Source: Novispirillum itersonii subsp. itersonii ATCC 12639 (GTDB lineage Bacteria > Pseudomonadota > Alphaproteobacteria > Rhodospirillales > Rhodospirillaceae). From it: DNA of 64,000 bases. Below, one piece after another: positions 24,483 to 32,293 of the stretch; position 1 is the stretch's first letter, and every line of letters begins with the position of its first letter. Below the pieces are notes generated by a model. The model made no database searches. It was not told where the DNA came from and worked only from the letters and a program-made list of their open reading frames with translations. A program made the position numbers and the translations under genes. The stretch spans positions 50,814 to 114,813 of the forward strand of contig NZ_KB907349.1 of NCBI RefSeq assembly GCF_000381985.1, given 5' to 3'.

Positions 24483-24953
24483 TCAGGTGTGGGGCAGGAA
24501 CAGCGCCAGCACCAGCGTGGTGCCGACAATCAGGCTCAGTCGGGTGCGCAGGCGGCCATACCACTGTGGCAGCAGGCCATTCCGGGCGGCACGGCGGTCG
24601 CCGTCCCACGCGAGGGCAAAACCGGTCAGCAGCAGGCCAAGACCATAAGGATGGGGCAGCAGCAGGGCCACCCAGCCGATCAGCGACGGAATGACGGACG
24701 CCAGCAGCCACAGGCTGGCGAGCGGGTCTTCCATCGGGGCGGAAATAATCCGGCCCCAGTGGACGGCCCCGAGAAAAGACAGGATCACCGCCCCGTACGC
24801 GGCGATCGCGGCCGGAAAGACCGACAGGCCTGCTCCGGTTCCGACCGCAGTCAGCACCCAGGCTGACAGGGTAAGGCCGATGAAGGGGATCAGTCCGGCG
24901 TACCCGAGGATCCGGGCCGCGTGTTCGCTGTGGCGTAGGGAAAAGAACGACAT
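24483..24953 (-). CDS. DUF3429 membrane protein
   Basis: This 156-residue protein has about four to five hydrophobic segments and fits DUF3429. Its markers are GYAGLIPFIGLTLSAWVL at the N-terminus and VILSFLGAVHWGRIIS in the middle. It is the first gene of the minus-strand operon and lies 72 bp upstream of folE. A GGAG ribosome site precedes its ATG. The biochemical role is unknown. Confidence 0.82.
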   Translation of the reverse strand: MSFFSLRHSEHAARILGYAGLIPFIGLTLSAWVLTAVGTGAGLSVFPAAIAAYGAVILSFLGAVHWGRIISAPMEDPLASLWLLASVIPSLIGWVALLLPHPYGLGLLLTGFALAWDGDRRAARNGLLPQWYGRLRTRLSLIVGTTLVLALFLPHT

Positions 24954-24972
24954 AACGGGTCTCCTTTTCCTG

Positions 24973-25001
24973 ATTTACGGGCCATCCTGCCGTTCGGATC
25001 A
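24973..25001 (-). promoter_or_regulatory. candidate ECF promoter (TGATCC-N18-TAAAT)
   Basis: On the minus strand TGATCC (25001-24996) is followed after exactly 18 bases by TAAAT (24977-24973), about 20 bp before the DUF3429 start. This agrees with the recalled TGATCC-N18-TAA form of RpoE(ChrR)-dependent promoters in Rhodobacter. No matching sigma/anti-sigma pair is in the window. Confidence 0.6.
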
Positions 25002-25002
25002 T

Positions 25003-25035
25003 AAAAAAAGCGCCGCCGTCACAGGACGGCGGCGC
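25003..25035 (-). terminator. terminator after ridA
   Basis: An 11-bp perfect stem (25010-25020 with 25025-25035, loop ACAG) ends on the minus strand in a run of seven T. It directly abuts the ECF-type promoter of the next operon. Confidence 0.9.
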
Positions 25036-25063
25036 CGGGGCTGGTACCGGAAAGAAACCGGGA

Positions 25064-25411
25064 TCAGTCGATGGCGGCAGTGATGATGATCTCCACCTTG
25101 TATTCCGGAGCGGCCAGCTTGGATTCGCCGGTGGCACGGGCCGGGGTGTGGCCCTGCGGGACCCATGCATCCCACACCGCGTTCATGGCGGCGAAGTCGG
25201 CAATGTCGGCCAGCCAGATCTGGGCCATCAGGATTTTGGTCTTGTCGGTGCCAGCCTTGGCCAGCAGGGCGTCGATGGCGGCCAGAACCTGCTTGGTCTG
25301 ATCGGTGATGCTTGCACCCGGTTCGCCGACCTGGCCCGCCAGATAGACGGTGTTGCCGTGGATCACGGCTTCGGACATGCGGGCGCCGACATCAATACGG
25401 GTAATAGCCAT
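25064..25411 (-). CDS. RidA/YjgF-family protein
   Basis: This 115-residue protein belongs to the RidA/YjgF/UK114 superfamily. Members hydrolyse reactive enamines and imines released by PLP enzymes, although subfamilies vary. GNTVYLAGQVG, KTKILMAQIWLADI and HTPARATGESKLA are typical; the Arg that binds the carboxylate in active RidA is present (PAR). ATG 25411 is chosen; an upstream in-frame extension lacks family similarity. It is monocistronic, with its own terminator, and divergent from the paa operon. Confidence 0.85.
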   Translation of the reverse strand: MAITRIDVGARMSEAVIHGNTVYLAGQVGEPGASITDQTKQVLAAIDALLAKAGTDKTKILMAQIWLADIADFAAMNAVWDAWVPQGHTPARATGESKLAAPEYKVEIIITAAID

Positions 25412-25573
25412 GGGGGTTCCTCGCTGGGACGGGAGAAAACGGAGTCGACCCGCCGGATTCCGTCGGGTCCGCCACAGGTTTAATCGTCCCGGCGGCTTGG
25501 CACAAGGCGTAGTTGGATCCAATGTGCGGGGATGGATCGAGGTGTGGCGTTGCATCGCATCATTTCAGGGTTG

Positions 25574-25762
25574 ATCGTATCATGACTGATGCGTCTCATT
25601 TTATACGATTCGTTTCATTTAAAATAATGATTTATAATGATATTTTATGATTTAAGAGATGGCTTTCGCAGTCTGACCATGCGCATTTTGTGGGTATGGC
25701 AATGGCAATATGGTTCACTTTTTTCTGGAATGGCTCAAAAAATGAATTATATTTATTCCAGA
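25574..25762. promoter_or_regulatory. AT-rich paa upstream region with two inverted repeats
   Basis: The 430-base gap between ridA and paaA contains a strikingly AT-rich stretch (about 25560-25760). Two inverted repeats stand out: ATCGTAT/ATACGAT (25574-25580, 25603-25609, 22 bases apart) and TCTGGAAT/ATTCCAGA (25724-25731, 25755-25762, 23 bases apart). They could be operators or hairpins controlling paaABCDE. No paaX or paaR gene is in the window. I see no credible gene here. Confidence 0.4.
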
Positions 25763-25841
25763 CAGCGAGCCTGCCGGAGAGCAGGCGCACACGCGGAACA
25801 CCGGCTGAGCCGGAGCCCGCAAGACCTGAGGGAGATCCAAG

Positions 25842-26822
25842 GTGAGCCAGACCGTCGCCGACCCTGCCGGGGCCCCCGTCAGCCTTGAACAGCGTTTTCA
25901 GGACTGGATTGATGCCGAGCGGAAGATTGAGCCGCGGGACTGGATGCCCGATGCCTACCGCCGCACCCTGATCCGTCAGATTTCACAGCATGCCCATTCC
26001 GAGATTATCGGCATGCAGCCGGAAGGCAACTGGATCACCCGCGCCCCCAGCCTGCGCCGTAAGGTGGCGCTGATTGCCAAGGTGCAGGACGAGGCCGGGC
26101 ATGGCCTGTACCTCTACAGTGCTGCCGAGACCCTTGGTGCCTCCCGCGATGATATGGTTGCCGACCTGCTGACCGGGAAGGCCAAGTACTCTTCAATCTT
26201 CAATTATGCGACCCCGACATGGGCTGACATCGGGGCCATCGGCTGGCTGGTGGACGGCGCGGCGATCTGCAATCAGGTCCCGCTGTGCCGGACGTCCTAC
26301 GGCCCCTACGCCCGGGCGATGGTCCGCGTCTGTAAGGAAGAAAGCTTCCATCAGCGGCAGGGCTACGAAATCATGATGGTGCTGGCGCAGGGCACGCCGG
26401 AACAGAAGCAGATGGCGCAGGATGCCCTGAACCGCTGGTGGTTCCCGTCGCTGCTGATGTTCGGCCCGCCGGATGATCAGTCCCCGAATTCTGCCCAGTC
26501 GATGAAATGGAAGATCAAGCGCCATTCCAACGACGAGCTGCGGCAGCGGTTTGTCGATATGACGGTGCCGCAGGCTGAGTTCCTCGGGCTGACCATTCCT
26601 GACCCGGACCTGAAGTGGAACGACGAGCGTGGTCACTATGATTTCGGCGATCTGCCGTGGGAAGAGTTCTACGCCGTGCTGAAGGGTCATGGCCCGTGCA
26701 ACCGCCAGCGGATGGCCTTCCGGAACAAGACGTTTTCTGACGGGGCCTGGGTGCGTGAAGCCGCCGCCGCCTACGCCGGGAAGCAGAAGGCCCGTCAGGC
26801 TGCCGCTGTTCAGGCGGCGTAA
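25842..26822 (+). CDS. paaA: 1,2-phenylacetyl-CoA epoxidase, subunit PaaA
   Basis: This 326-residue catalytic subunit of the diiron PaaABCE monooxygenase epoxidises the aromatic ring of phenylacetyl-CoA. Ferritin-like helices carry the iron ligands, visible as the first EIIGMQPEG segment, [13 protein letters not shown] (ExxH) and [10 protein letters not shown] (ExxH). Length and end match PaaA. The GTG at 25842 follows GGGAGATCCAAG. It opens paaABCDE; a 99-bp gap with two hairpins separates it from paaB. Confidence 0.96.
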   Translation: MSQTVADPAGAPVSLEQRFQDWIDAERKIEPRDWMPDAYRRTLIRQISQHAHSEIIGMQPEGNWITRAPSLRRKVALIAKVQDEAGHGLYLYSAAETLGASRDDMVADLLTGKAKYSSIFNYATPTWADIGAIGWLVDGAAICNQVPLCRTSYGPYARAMVRVCKEESFHQRQGYEIMMVLAQGTPEQKQMAQDALNRWWFPSLLMFGPPDDQSPNSAQSMKWKIKRHSNDELRQRFVDMTVPQAEFLGLTIPDPDLKWNDERGHYDFGDLPWEEFYAVLKGHGPCNRQRMAFRNKTFSDGAWVREAAAAYAGKQKARQAAAVQAA

Positions 26823-26838
26823 TCCCGGTGTTCCGGAA

Positions 26839-26898
26839 CCCGGGGAGACAAACCCCGGGAGACAGACTCAAAGAAATCATCGCCCGGCAGCGCCGGGC
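26839..26898. other. two hairpins between paaA and paaB
   Basis: CCCGGGG/CCCCGGG (26839-26845, 26853-26859) and GCCCGGC/GCCGGGC (26882-26888, 26892-26898) are perfect inverted repeats in the intergenic gap. No T-runs follow; mRNA stabilisation or stoichiometry control is possible. Confidence 0.4.
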
Positions 26899-26921
26899 GG
26901 GCAGGACGTATCGAGGATACC

Positions 26922-27209
26922 ATGAGCAAAGTGAACTGGCCGCTGTGGGAAGTGTTTGTGCGCGGCAAGGCCGGGCTGTCCCATAAGCATGTCGGCAGTG
27001 TCCATGCTGCCGACGCCGAAATGGCGATCGCCAATGCCCGTGATCTGTATACCCGCCGCAGTGAGGGTGTCAGCCTGTGGGTGGTGCCGGCCAGCGCGAT
27101 TGTCGCCTCTGACCCGGCCGACAAGGACAGCCTGTTTGAACCGGCGGATGACAAGGTCTACCGTCACCCGACCTTCTACGACATTCCCGACGAAGTCGGG
27201 CATATGTAA
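26922..27209 (+). CDS. paaB: 1,2-phenylacetyl-CoA epoxidase, subunit PaaB
   Basis: This 95-residue small subunit is required for activity of the phenylacetyl-CoA epoxidase. The N-terminal WPLWEVFVRGKAGLSHKHVGS is diagnostic for PaaB, as is the central NARDLYTRRSEGVSLWVVP. Length is normal. It lies 12 bp before paaC. Confidence 0.96.
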   Translation: MSKVNWPLWEVFVRGKAGLSHKHVGSVHAADAEMAIANARDLYTRRSEGVSLWVVPASAIVASDPADKDSLFEPADDKVYRHPTFYDIPDEVGHM

Positions 27210-27221
27210 GGGGCCGGAGCA

Positions 27222-27986
27222 ATGACTGCCGCACACAGCGAAGATCTGTTCCGTTATGCCCTGCGTCTGGGCGACGACAGCCTGATTCTGGGCCAGCGTC
27301 TGGGCGAATGGTGTGCCAGATCGCCGGAAATGGAACTCGATATTGCCCTGATGAACACCTCGCTCGACCTGTTCGGGCGGGCCCGCACCTTCCTGACCTA
27401 TGCCGGAGAGGTCGAGGGCAAGGGCCGGGATGAGGATGCGCTGGCGTTTCTGCGCGATGTCGGTGGCTTCAGCAATGCGCTGCTGGTGGAACAGCCGAAC
27501 GGCGACTACGCCTGTACCATTGCCCGGCAGTTTCTGTTCGATGCCTTTGATGTGTCGTTCATGACAGCCCTGACGCAGTCGGCGGATGCAACGCTGGCCG
27601 CTGTTGCCGCCAAAGCCGTGAAGGAAAGCACCTATCACCTGCGCTTCAGCCGTGACTGGCTGGTGCGGCTGGGGGACGGCACCGACGAAAGTCATGACCG
27701 TATGCAGGCCGGTCTTGAGGAGATGTGGCCGTTCCTGCATGAGCTGTTTGAGATGGACGCCGCCGAACAGCGTCTGGTTGACGCCGGGATTGCGGTGGAC
27801 CGTCAGGCCCTGCGGGCTGACGTGATGGCCCGGATTGGGGACGCGCTGACGGAAGCCACCCTCAGCCGTCCGGCTGATGGCTGGCAGCCGGTCGGTGGCC
27901 GTCGCGGCGACCATAGCGAGCATCTGGGCTTCCTGCTGGCGGAAATGCAGTGGATGCAGCGCGCCTATCCGGGCAGCCAGTGGTGA
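27222..27986 (+). CDS. paaC: 1,2-phenylacetyl-CoA epoxidase, subunit PaaC
   Basis: This 254-residue structural subunit is a ferritin-like paralogue of PaaA that forms the core heterodimer but is catalytically silent. Recognisable parts are LGDDSLILGQRLGEWC at the start, IALMNTSLDLFGRAR, and KESTYHLRFSRDWLVRLGDGT in the middle, ending with LGFLLAEMQWMQRAYPG. Its stop overlaps the GTG start of paaD. Confidence 0.96.
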   Translation: MTAAHSEDLFRYALRLGDDSLILGQRLGEWCARSPEMELDIALMNTSLDLFGRARTFLTYAGEVEGKGRDEDALAFLRDVGGFSNALLVEQPNGDYACTIARQFLFDAFDVSFMTALTQSADATLAAVAAKAVKESTYHLRFSRDWLVRLGDGTDESHDRMQAGLEEMWPFLHELFEMDAAEQRLVDAGIAVDRQALRADVMARIGDALTEATLSRPADGWQPVGGRRGDHSEHLGFLLAEMQWMQRAYPGSQW

Positions 27987-28486
27987 CGCCGGTCTTCAGC
28001 GGAGATCAGGCGGCGCTTGACCGGGCATGGCAGGCGCTGTGCGCGGTGCCGGACCCGGAAATCCCGCTGCTGTCGATTGTCGACCTTGGGGTGGTGCGGG
28101 CGGTGTCGGCGGACGGCGACCGCGTCAGTGCTGACCTGACCCCGACCTATTCCGGGTGCCCGGCGGTCTCGGTGATTGAACTGGATGCCGAAACCGCCCT
28201 GCGCTCTGCCGGATTTGCCGAGGTGGTGATCCGGCGGGTTCTGGCCCCGGCGTGGACCACCGACTGGATCACCGAAACCGGCCGCCAGCGCCTGCGGGAG
28301 GCCGGGATTGCCCCGCCGGAAGGCAGCGGGCGGTCTGCCCTGCTCGGCCATCCGGCGCAGGTGACCTGTCCGCACTGCGGCTCAACCCATACCGAACAGC
28401 TGTCGGAGTTCGGCTCCACCGCCTGCAAGGCGCTGTGGCGCTGCCGCGACTGCCGCGAGCCCTTCGACTACTTCAAGTGCATCTGA
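27983..28486 (+). CDS. paaD: phenylacetate-CoA oxygenase assembly protein PaaD
   Basis: This 167-residue protein has an N-terminal MIP18/DUF59 domain (about residues 10-110, with DPEIPLLSIVDLGVV and PTYSGCPA) and a C-terminal zinc-ribbon-like region with CPHCGS and CRDCREPFDYFKC. PaaD is thought to help insert the metal centre of the epoxidase. GTG 27983 gives a GTGA overlap with paaC; a longer in-frame reading is less likely. Confidence 0.94.
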   Translation: MTPVFSGDQAALDRAWQALCAVPDPEIPLLSIVDLGVVRAVSADGDRVSADLTPTYSGCPAVSVIELDAETALRSAGFAEVVIRRVLAPAWTTDWITETGRQRLREAGIAPPEGSGRSALLGHPAQVTCPHCGSTHTEQLSEFGSTACKALWRCRDCREPFDYFKCI

Positions 28487-28505
28487 CAGCAAGGATTGCT
28501 GGATC

Positions 28506-29594
28506 ATGGCTCATTTTCATGCCCTGCGGGTGCAGAGCGTCCGCCCCGAGACCGAAGACGCGGTGTCGATCGTTTTTGAAATTCCCGCCGATCTGGCCGG
28601 GCAGTTCCGTTATGTGCCGGGGCAGTACCTGACCCTGCGCCGGGACTTTGACGGCACCGACGTGCGGCGCAGCTATTCCATCTGTTCCGGGGCGGATGAC
28701 GGCGACCTGCGGGTGGCGGTCAAGGCAATCCCCGGCGGGGTGTTCTCGACCTGGGCGACCACCCAGCTGAAGGCCGGGGAGACCCTGCAGGTGATGGAAC
28801 CGGCCGGGCGCTTCGGCATTACCCCGGACCCGGAACGGGCGGCGTCTTACGTTCTGTTTGCTGCCGGGTCGGGGATTACCCCGGTGCTGGCGATCCTGAA
28901 GTCCCTGCTGTCGCGGGAGCCGGGCAGCGATGTCACCCTGTTTTACGGCAACCGCAACAGCCAGAGCATCATGTTCCGTGAGGAACTGGAAGACCTGAAA
29001 AACCGCTATATGGGGCGGCTGCGGGTGTTTCATGTTCTGTCGCGGGAACGGCAGGAGGTGGATCTGTTCAATGGCCGGATCGACCGTGCCAAGGTGGCGG
29101 ATCTGCTGAAGGTTCTGGTTGATGCCCCGGCGGTGGAAGGCTTTTATCTCTGCGGTCCGGAAGGAATGGTGGAGGATGTGAAGGCGGCCCTGGCCGCAGG
29201 CGGCGTTGAGCCGGGCCGGATCCATGCCGAGCTGTTCACCGCGCCGGGCGCCTCGAAAGTGGCCGGTGGCCCGACGCGGGAAGAAACCCGCCGCCGTGCC
29301 GCCGCTTCCGGCGAGGTGTCGCATGTCACCGTCATCATGGACGGTGACCGCTGGGACTTTGACATGCCGCGCGGCGATTATGTTCTGGATGCCGGTCAGG
29401 AAGCCGGTCTGGATCTGCCGTTCGCCTGCAAGGGTGGGGTCTGTGCCACCTGCCGGGCCAAGGTGGTGGAAGGGCAGGCGGTGATGGACCAGAACTGGGG
29501 GCTGGAGCCGGAAGAGGTTGAGGCAGGTTATGTGCTGACCTGCCAGACCCGTCCGGCCTCTGACCGCATGGTGGTGGATTTCGATCAGCCGTAA
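28506..29594 (+). CDS. paaE: 1,2-phenylacetyl-CoA epoxidase reductase, subunit PaaE
   Basis: This 362-residue reductase passes electrons from NADPH through flavin and a 2Fe-2S centre to the PaaA diiron site. An FAD domain (about 1-105, with RRSYSICSG), an NADP domain (about 110-235, with FAAGSGITPVLAI and YLCGPEGMV) and a C-terminal plant-type ferredoxin (about 270-362; CKGGVCATC and a final Cys in LTCQ) are visible. It closes paaABCDE. No paaG, H, J, K, Z or regulator follows. Confidence 0.95.
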   Translation: MAHFHALRVQSVRPETEDAVSIVFEIPADLAGQFRYVPGQYLTLRRDFDGTDVRRSYSICSGADDGDLRVAVKAIPGGVFSTWATTQLKAGETLQVMEPAGRFGITPDPERAASYVLFAAGSGITPVLAILKSLLSREPGSDVTLFYGNRNSQSIMFREELEDLKNRYMGRLRVFHVLSRERQEVDLFNGRIDRAKVADLLKVLVDAPAVEGFYLCGPEGMVEDVKAALAAGGVEPGRIHAELFTAPGASKVAGGPTREETRRRAAASGEVSHVTVIMDGDRWDFDMPRGDYVLDAGQEAGLDLPFACKGGVCATCRAKVVEGQAVMDQNWGLEPEEVEAGYVLTCQTRPASDRMVVDFDQP

Positions 29595-29637
29595 GGCTGC
29601 GGTCGATCCGGCGTTTTTGAGAGACCCAAGTCCCTTC

Positions 29638-29676
29638 GGGTGCTTCGTCATAGTGGCGGGGCACCCTTCTTTTTTA
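29638..29676 (+). terminator. probable terminator after paaE
   Basis: GGGTGC (29638-29643) can pair with GCACCC (29661-29666), followed by TTCTTTTTTATTT. The loop is long, so the structure is only moderately convincing. Confidence 0.5.
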
Positions 29677-30675
29677 TTTCTCCCGCCACCAGTGGCTGCC
29701 TCGGTGCGGGGCGGTCAGGTCCAGCCGCTCTCCCATCATTGGGGTGGTCAGGGCGATATTGTTGCTGTCCGCGAGGGCGACCACCCGTTCAAACGGGTCC
29801 TTCCAGCCGTGCAGGGCGAGAGAGAACGTACCGTTATGGATCGGCAGCAGCCAGCGCCCCTGTAGATCACGGTGGGCCTGCACCGTCTGTTCAGGGTGCA
29901 TGTGAACATATGGCCAGCGCGCGTCGTAGGCCCCGGTTTCCAGCATCGTCAGGTCAAAGGGGCCGAACTGGCGCCCGATTGCGGCAAACCCGTCAAAATA
30001 ACCGCTGTCACCGCTGAAAAAGATCCGGTGCAGTCCGGTGTCGATCACCCAGGAGCACCACAGGCTCCGGTTGCCGTCTTTCAGGCTGCGGCCGGAAAAA
30101 TGCTGGGCCGGGGTTGCGGTCAGGCGCAGGCCACCGGTGGAGATGCCCTGTCCCCAGTCAAACTGTCTGACCGTCTCTGCCGGAATGCCCCAGCCGGTCA
30201 GGCGGTCACCGACCCCCAGCGGGCACAGGAACAGATCGGTGATCCGGGCCAGTGCTTTGACAGCCCTGCGGTCAAGATGATCGTAATGATCGTGTGACAG
30301 GATCACGCCGCGCAGGCGCGGTAAATCCGTCAGGGCCACCGGCGGGGCATGAAAGCGTTTTGGCCCCATGAACTGGACCGGAAAGGTCCGGTCACAGAAC
30401 ACCGGGTCGGTCAGCCACCAGCCGCCGTTCAGTTTCATCAGCACGGTGGAGTGGCCAAGGCGGTACAGGCTGTTGTCCGGTGCGTTCGCAAGGTCAGCCC
30501 GCGATAAGGGCTGCACCGGGACCGGGCGGGTGGGCCGGGTTTCCGGGGGCGGGTTGAACAGCAGGGTCCAGATCAGCTTCAGATCCGGTCCGCCGGAGGT
30601 CGCGGACGGGGGCCGGGGTGTGGTGTTGGTGAACCGGCCATCAGCCGTGCGCGGGGCGGGGTGGATCTCTGTCAC
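29674..30675 (-). CDS. MBL-fold metallohydrolase (NAPE-PLD/UlaG-like)
   Basis: This 333-residue protein has a metallo-beta-lactamase fold. The zinc motif HDHYDHLD lies near residue 128, with later ligands in ATPAQHFSGR, FFSGDSGY and LPIHNGTF. The layout, including LGHSTVLMKLNGGWWLTDPVF and YVHMHPEQTVQAH, resembles the branch containing NAPE-phospholipase D and related bacterial lipid-active hydrolases. The substrate is unknown. The start is GTG at 30675. It is the downstream neighbour of a LysE exporter on the same strand, 70 bp apart. Confidence 0.83.
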   Translation of the reverse strand: MTEIHPAPRTADGRFTNTTPRPPSATSGGPDLKLIWTLLFNPPPETRPTRPVPVQPLSRADLANAPDNSLYRLGHSTVLMKLNGGWWLTDPVFCDRTFPVQFMGPKRFHAPPVALTDLPRLRGVILSHDHYDHLDRRAVKALARITDLFLCPLGVGDRLTGWGIPAETVRQFDWGQGISTGGLRLTATPAQHFSGRSLKDGNRSLWCSWVIDTGLHRIFFSGDSGYFDGFAAIGRQFGPFDLTMLETGAYDARWPYVHMHPEQTVQAHRDLQGRWLLPIHNGTFSLALHGWKDPFERVVALADSNNIALTTPMMGERLDLTAPHRGSHWWREK

Positions 30676-30745
30676 GGGGCGGTCCAGTTTAAAACAAAGT
30701 CTGTTCCGCCGTATATGGGGGTGGGGGATGCTGTGGCGAAAGGGG

Positions 30746-31393
30746 TCAGCCGCGCCGTTCCGCCAGCAGCCGCAGGCCGAAACCGATCAGGACGGTTCCG
30801 GTGACCCCGTCCAGACCGCGCAGCACCGCCGGGCGGCGCAGCAGGGCTGACAGCGGGCGGGTTGCCAGTGTCAGGGCTGCAAACCACAGCAGACTGAGCA
30901 GGCCGTGAATGCCCGCCAGCAGGACGCTGAAGCCGACCGACGGCAGCCCTGCTGCCATCTCGGCAGGCATGAACTGCGGCAGGAAGCTGACGTAAAAGAT
31001 CCCGACTTTGGGATTGAGGATATTGGTCACCAGCCCGCGCCAGAACCAGTTGACGCGGGTTACCGGGGGGCCGTCCTCTGTGGCGGGCAGACTGAGACCC
31101 CGCCGCAGGGCGGTGCGCAGCATCTGCGCCCCCAGCCACAGCAGGTAGAGTGCCCCGGCACTCTGAATCACCCTGTAGGCCAGTTCTGACACCGCCAGCA
31201 CGGCCCCGAGACCGAGGGCGGCAATCAGGCCCCACGCCAGAACGCCAAGGGTGATCCCGACCCCGGCCAGCAGGGCCTGACGCGGCCCTTCAACCGCTGC
31301 GGTGCGCAGCACCAGCGCCGTATCGAGACCGGGGGTGATGGTCAGCAGTCCTGCGGCCAGTGTAAAGGCCGCAACGGCAGACAGGGGGTCCAT
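30746..31393 (-). CDS. LysE/RhtB-family amino acid exporter
   Basis: This 215-residue membrane protein has about five or six hydrophobic helices and the LysE signature: ITPGLDTALVLRTA near residue 20, GALYLLWLGAQMLRTA and NPKVGIFYVSFLPQF near residue 130. The family exports amino acids and related metabolites. It lies downstream of the FecI-like gene on the same strand after an 84-bp gap. The substrate cannot be inferred. Confidence 0.88.
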   Translation of the reverse strand: MDPLSAVAAFTLAAGLLTITPGLDTALVLRTAAVEGPRQALLAGVGITLGVLAWGLIAALGLGAVLAVSELAYRVIQSAGALYLLWLGAQMLRTALRRGLSLPATEDGPPVTRVNWFWRGLVTNILNPKVGIFYVSFLPQFMPAEMAAGLPSVGFSVLLAGIHGLLSLLWFAALTLATRPLSALLRRPAVLRGLDGVTGTVLIGFGLRLLAERRG

Positions 31394-31477
31394 GGCAGGT
31401 CTCCGGCAACGGTGAGGCGATGTCCGGGTGATCTGGCCGCAGAGGGGGGGAGGTTGTCAAGCGTGGGTGATCTGTCA

Positions 31478-32029
31478 TCACAGGTCCCCCGTGCCTGTCT
31501 GCAGGATTCCGGCGGCATCGGCGCAGCGGTCATGGGCTTTGCGGATAATGCCGCAGACTGATGCACGGGACAGATGGTGGCTGTCGGCGATTTCTTTCTG
31601 GGGGATGCCGTCCATCCGGTGCAGCAGAAAAATCTGCCGGTCCCGTCCGGACAGGGTCCGCAGGGCCGAGGTAACCCGCCGCAGGCCATCGGCGGACACC
31701 AGCCGGGTTTCGGCGGTGGCGGTCTGGCAGGGGGGGGTGATGTCGGGATCATCAAGGGACGCAAACAGCGTCCGTTCCAGCGTGCAGCGGCGGCAGCGGT
31801 CAATGGCCAGATTGCTGACCATGCGGCGGATATAAGCGTCGGTGACGCCATCAGCCTCCTGCGCCGGTGTTTGCAGAAGCTTCAGGAAAACGTCCTGAAC
31901 CACGTCTTCCGCCCGATAGGGGCAGCCGGTCCGGCGGCGGGCGATGCGCAGCAGGGTCGGGCGCAGGCGGGTGGCACGGTCCAGCAGCGCAACGGCAGCA
32001 GTGTTACGCGAGCGATCGGTGGCCATCAT
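31478..32029 (-). CDS. FecI-type ECF sigma factor
   Basis: This 183-residue ECF sigma factor has region 2 at about residues 20-85 (YRAEDVVQDVFLKLL, then YIRRMVSNLAIDRCRR) and region 4 at about 110-165 (LRTLSGRDRQIFLLHRMDGIPQKEIADSHHLSRASV). These match the iron-starvation FecI/PvdS group. No FecR anti-sigma gene is adjacent, and the divergent TonB receptor lacks an N-terminal signalling domain. It may therefore act more like PvdS, controlled at transcription by iron through Fur, and may drive the siderophore genes (inference). The start is ATG 32029 or 32026. Confidence 0.88.
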   Translation of the reverse strand: MMATDRSRNTAAVALLDRATRLRPTLLRIARRRTGCPYRAEDVVQDVFLKLLQTPAQEADGVTDAYIRRMVSNLAIDRCRRCTLERTLFASLDDPDITPPCQTATAETRLVSADGLRRVTSALRTLSGRDRQIFLLHRMDGIPQKEIADSHHLSRASVCGIIRKAHDRCADAAGILQTGTGDL

Positions 32030-32194
32030 GACGTCGGAACCCGGATGCAGTCAGAACGAAGGCGTGGCTGGCGGTCCGGGACAGGCTTCGGAAGGTCATG
32101 ATCTTTACATCCTGAGAGAGTGTTTAAAGTTAGGAAACTCTTATAAGGAGGAGCGTTTCCGGGCGAACTCTATGCACAGCTCCCGGAAAGATTC

Positions 32195-32213
32195 AATAAT
32201 GAAAATCATTCTC
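32195..32213. promoter_or_regulatory. Fur box
   Basis: AATAATGAAAATCATTCTC matches 16 of 19 positions of the classical GATAATGATAATCATTATC. It lies between the divergent ECF sigma and receptor genes, about 80 bp before the receptor start, and would repress one or both in iron-replete cells. Confidence 0.75.
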
Positions 32214-32293
32214 AATCGCTGAATTATCGCGGCAATCATTCGTCAGAAAGGGGAACGATCCTTCTTCCAATGGCTTAAGACGAGGTGCCCCGG

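Noticed and set aside
25637..25888. Small plus-strand frame before paaA
   Set aside because: Runs through the AT-rich control region into paaA in another frame; no ribosome site and no recognisable fold.
31944..32222. Plus-strand frame ending next to the Fur box
   Set aside because: Overlaps the ECF sigma gene start and the divergent promoter; composition and position do not support a real small protein.
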